A stretch of 64,000 bases of DNA from Prado023 sp963747335 (lineage in GTDB: Bacteria; Actinomycetota; Actinomycetes; S36-B12; CAIYMF01): contig CAVVEV010000005.1 in the NCBI GenBank assembly GCA_963747335.1, forward strand, positions 124,001-188,000, in the 5' to 3' direction. How positions within the stretch are numbered: the stretch's first letter is position 1; each line of letters starts with the position of its first letter. The notes below the pieces were generated by a model. The model was not told where the DNA came from, did no database searches, and worked only from the letters and a program-made list of their open reading frames with translations. Below, piece after piece: positions 62,695 to 64,000 of the stretch. The position numbers and the translations under genes are program-made.

Positions 62695-63954
62695 TCAGCC
62701 CGAAGCGGCCCCCGCCTGGTCCTCGGACTGCGAGGCGGACGGCACCGCCGCCTGCGGCTGGGTCTCATGACCCTCCGGCGCGGGAGGGGCCTCGGCCGCG
62801 GCGATGTCGGGGGCGTAGGGATGCACCGGCACCCCCCCGGGGCGGCGCATCAGCGCCGCCAGGTCGGCCCGCCGCGGATCGTCGTGGCCGGTGGCATCGA
62901 ACGCGACCCCATTGCGCTGCGAGGGCATCCGCTCGTCCATCAGCGTCAGGAGGGCGTAGGCCCGCTCGTCGGCCGGGAACAGCAGGTTGATGTCCACCCC
63001 CCGCGGCCAGAGCTGCCAGGCACGCACGACCGAGATCTCGAACGAGAACACGACCGCATTCGACACGAGGAACAGCAACGAGAAGATTCCCACCACGGAC
63101 CCGAACACGCCGTAGACCGCCGAGGAGCTGGTCACGAAACGGCCGAGCAGTGCGCTGCCAAGCCCGATGAGCGTCGTCATGGCCAGACCGCCGAGGGCGG
63201 CACCGAGGCCGACCTCGGCAAACGTCAGCGGACGGCGGGTGAGGAATGTCGCCGCCGCGTACAGCAGCGCGGAGGCCACGAACCACAGCAGCAGCGACGC
63301 CGCCGCCCGCTGCGCGAACGCGTACCCGGTGAGGTTGACCACCAGGGCCGAACCCACGGTGATCGCGAGCACCCCGAGACCCATCAGGACCACCATGAGC
63401 AGGACCCGCATGTACCGCGGCCCGAACCCGAAGCGGAAGCGGTAGGGGACGCAGAAGACCTGGTTGACCATCGCGTACATCGAGAAGACACCAGCGGTGC
63501 CCGCCAGGACCAGGCCGACGAGTGCGACCGCGAAGGCCGGTCCTCCCGAGGGCAGGGCCTCGTAGGCGGCGATCACCTGGTCCTGGTACTCCGGGGGCAC
63601 GATATCGGCGACCAACTTCTCGACGTACTCGGGCCGATCGACGAGCACTGCGTTGAGCAGGGCGAACCCGGCGATCGCCAGGGGGAACAGGCTCATGAAC
63701 GTGTAGTAGGCCAGGAGGGCTGCCAGTCGACTGCCCTCGTCGTCGGCGTACTTCTTGAACGCCGCATAGGTGAAGGCGACCACTCCGTGGCTGGCCTGCA
63801 GGCGGTCGACCATCCGGCTCGTGCCCAGCACCCGCTTCTCGACCGCGCCCGCCACCCCGGTGTGCGAGGTGGGCGGATCTCCGGCCGCGAAATCTCGGTC
63901 CGCGTCGAGCCACGGCTCGTAGAAAGCGCCGTCGTCGGTCCGCGGATCCGCCAT
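62695..63954 (-). CDS. YihY/BrkB family inner-membrane protein (second copy)
   Basis: 419 residues with six membrane helices. ALLAYYTFMSLFPLAIAGFA (near 78-97), FSMYAMVNQVFCVPYRFRFG and VFGSVVGIFSLLFLVSNAVV mark the family. The C-terminal 110 residues are polar and Pro/Ala-rich (ending QSEDQAGAASG), longer than in the copy at 44041. The ATG at 63954 is the first start in the window. No function is established for this family. Confidence 0.87.
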   Translation of the reverse strand: MADPRTDDGAFYEPWLDADRDFAAGDPPTSHTGVAGAVEKRVLGTSRMVDRLQASHGVVAFTYAAFKKYADDEGSRLAALLAYYTFMSLFPLAIAGFALLNAVLVDRPEYVEKLVADIVPPEYQDQVIAAYEALPSGGPAFAVALVGLVLAGTAGVFSMYAMVNQVFCVPYRFRFGFGPRYMRVLLMVVLMGLGVLAITVGSALVVNLTGYAFAQRAAASLLLWFVASALLYAAATFLTRRPLTFAEVGLGAALGGLAMTTLIGLGSALLGRFVTSSSAVYGVFGSVVGIFSLLFLVSNAVVFSFEISVVRAWQLWPRGVDINLLFPADERAYALLTLMDERMPSQRNGVAFDATGHDDPRRADLAALMRRPGGVPVHPYAPDIAAAEAPPAPEGHETQPQAAVPSASQSEDQAGAASG

Positions 63955-64000
63955 GGGCCTCAGGGTACGGGTCAGGTCCGCGCGCGGGGGGTCACGAGGC

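Overview
The window is high-GC DNA from an actinobacterium. GTG starts are common, Shine-Dalgarno sites are of the GGAGG type, and the gene families are actinobacterial: a 13E12-type DUF222/HNH protein behind a mycobacterial-style LexA box, a WS/DGAT acyltransferase, Abhydrolase_9 proteins, a DUF6325/SHOCT pair and DUF2236. The genus cannot be read from the sequence.

Layout. 1-13 kb is ordinary chromosome: a partial unknown gene, a SulP permease, a type II NADH dehydrogenase, a lipoprotein, a DUF368 lipid-carrier translocase coupled to a short-chain reductase-like gene, a P1-family peptidase, a DUF2236 protein, an enoyl-CoA-reductase-like SDR, nagB and the LexA-controlled HNH gene. 13.23-25.34 kb is a mobile island of about 12 kb. 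It splits a tRNA-Arg(TCT) gene: the 5' part is at 13230 and the 3' acceptor end at 25307-25313, and both junctions carry the same 30-bp T-arm repeat. The island holds a decayed DUF3427-type helicase, a mobilisation cassette (MobC, relaxase, accessory proteins and a probable oriT), a DUF3631 P-loop ATPase, a broken excisionase, a tyrosine integrase, an A+T-richer NYN nuclease-NACHT NTPase pair cut short by the integrase, and a Fic protein.

25-45 kb returns to chromosome: small unknown genes, a large LuxR-type ATPase regulator (frame-disrupted), a TetR-ACT-GNAT fusion, two Abhydrolase_9 genes around a SHOCT/DUF6325 pair, amylosucrase, a carboxyethylornithine-synthase-like enzyme, AlaX, WS/DGAT, a small macro-domain protein and a YihY membrane protein. 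45.2-53.1 kb is a two-gene redox operon: a 1675-residue pyruvate:ferredoxin-oxidoreductase-like fusion overlapping by four bases a 946-residue GltD/NfnA-type flavoprotein, which suggests direct transfer of 2-oxoacid electrons to NAD(P). 53-64 kb holds further SDR, hydrolase, PlsC, NERD-helicase, DHA2 exporter, AbiEi-like, YgjV-like and a second YihY gene.

Many genes carry apparent single-base frame shifts (helicase, relaxase tail, excisionase, HNH protein, LuxR, DUF6325, AbiEi-like). They are concentrated in the island and in dispensable genes, while the long metabolic genes are intact. This fits decay under relaxed selection, but assembly indels cannot be excluded from the sequence alone. 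The best candidate for an undescribed system is the NYN-NACHT pair. The TetR-ACT-GNAT fusion and the PFOR/Nfn pair are the next most unusual.
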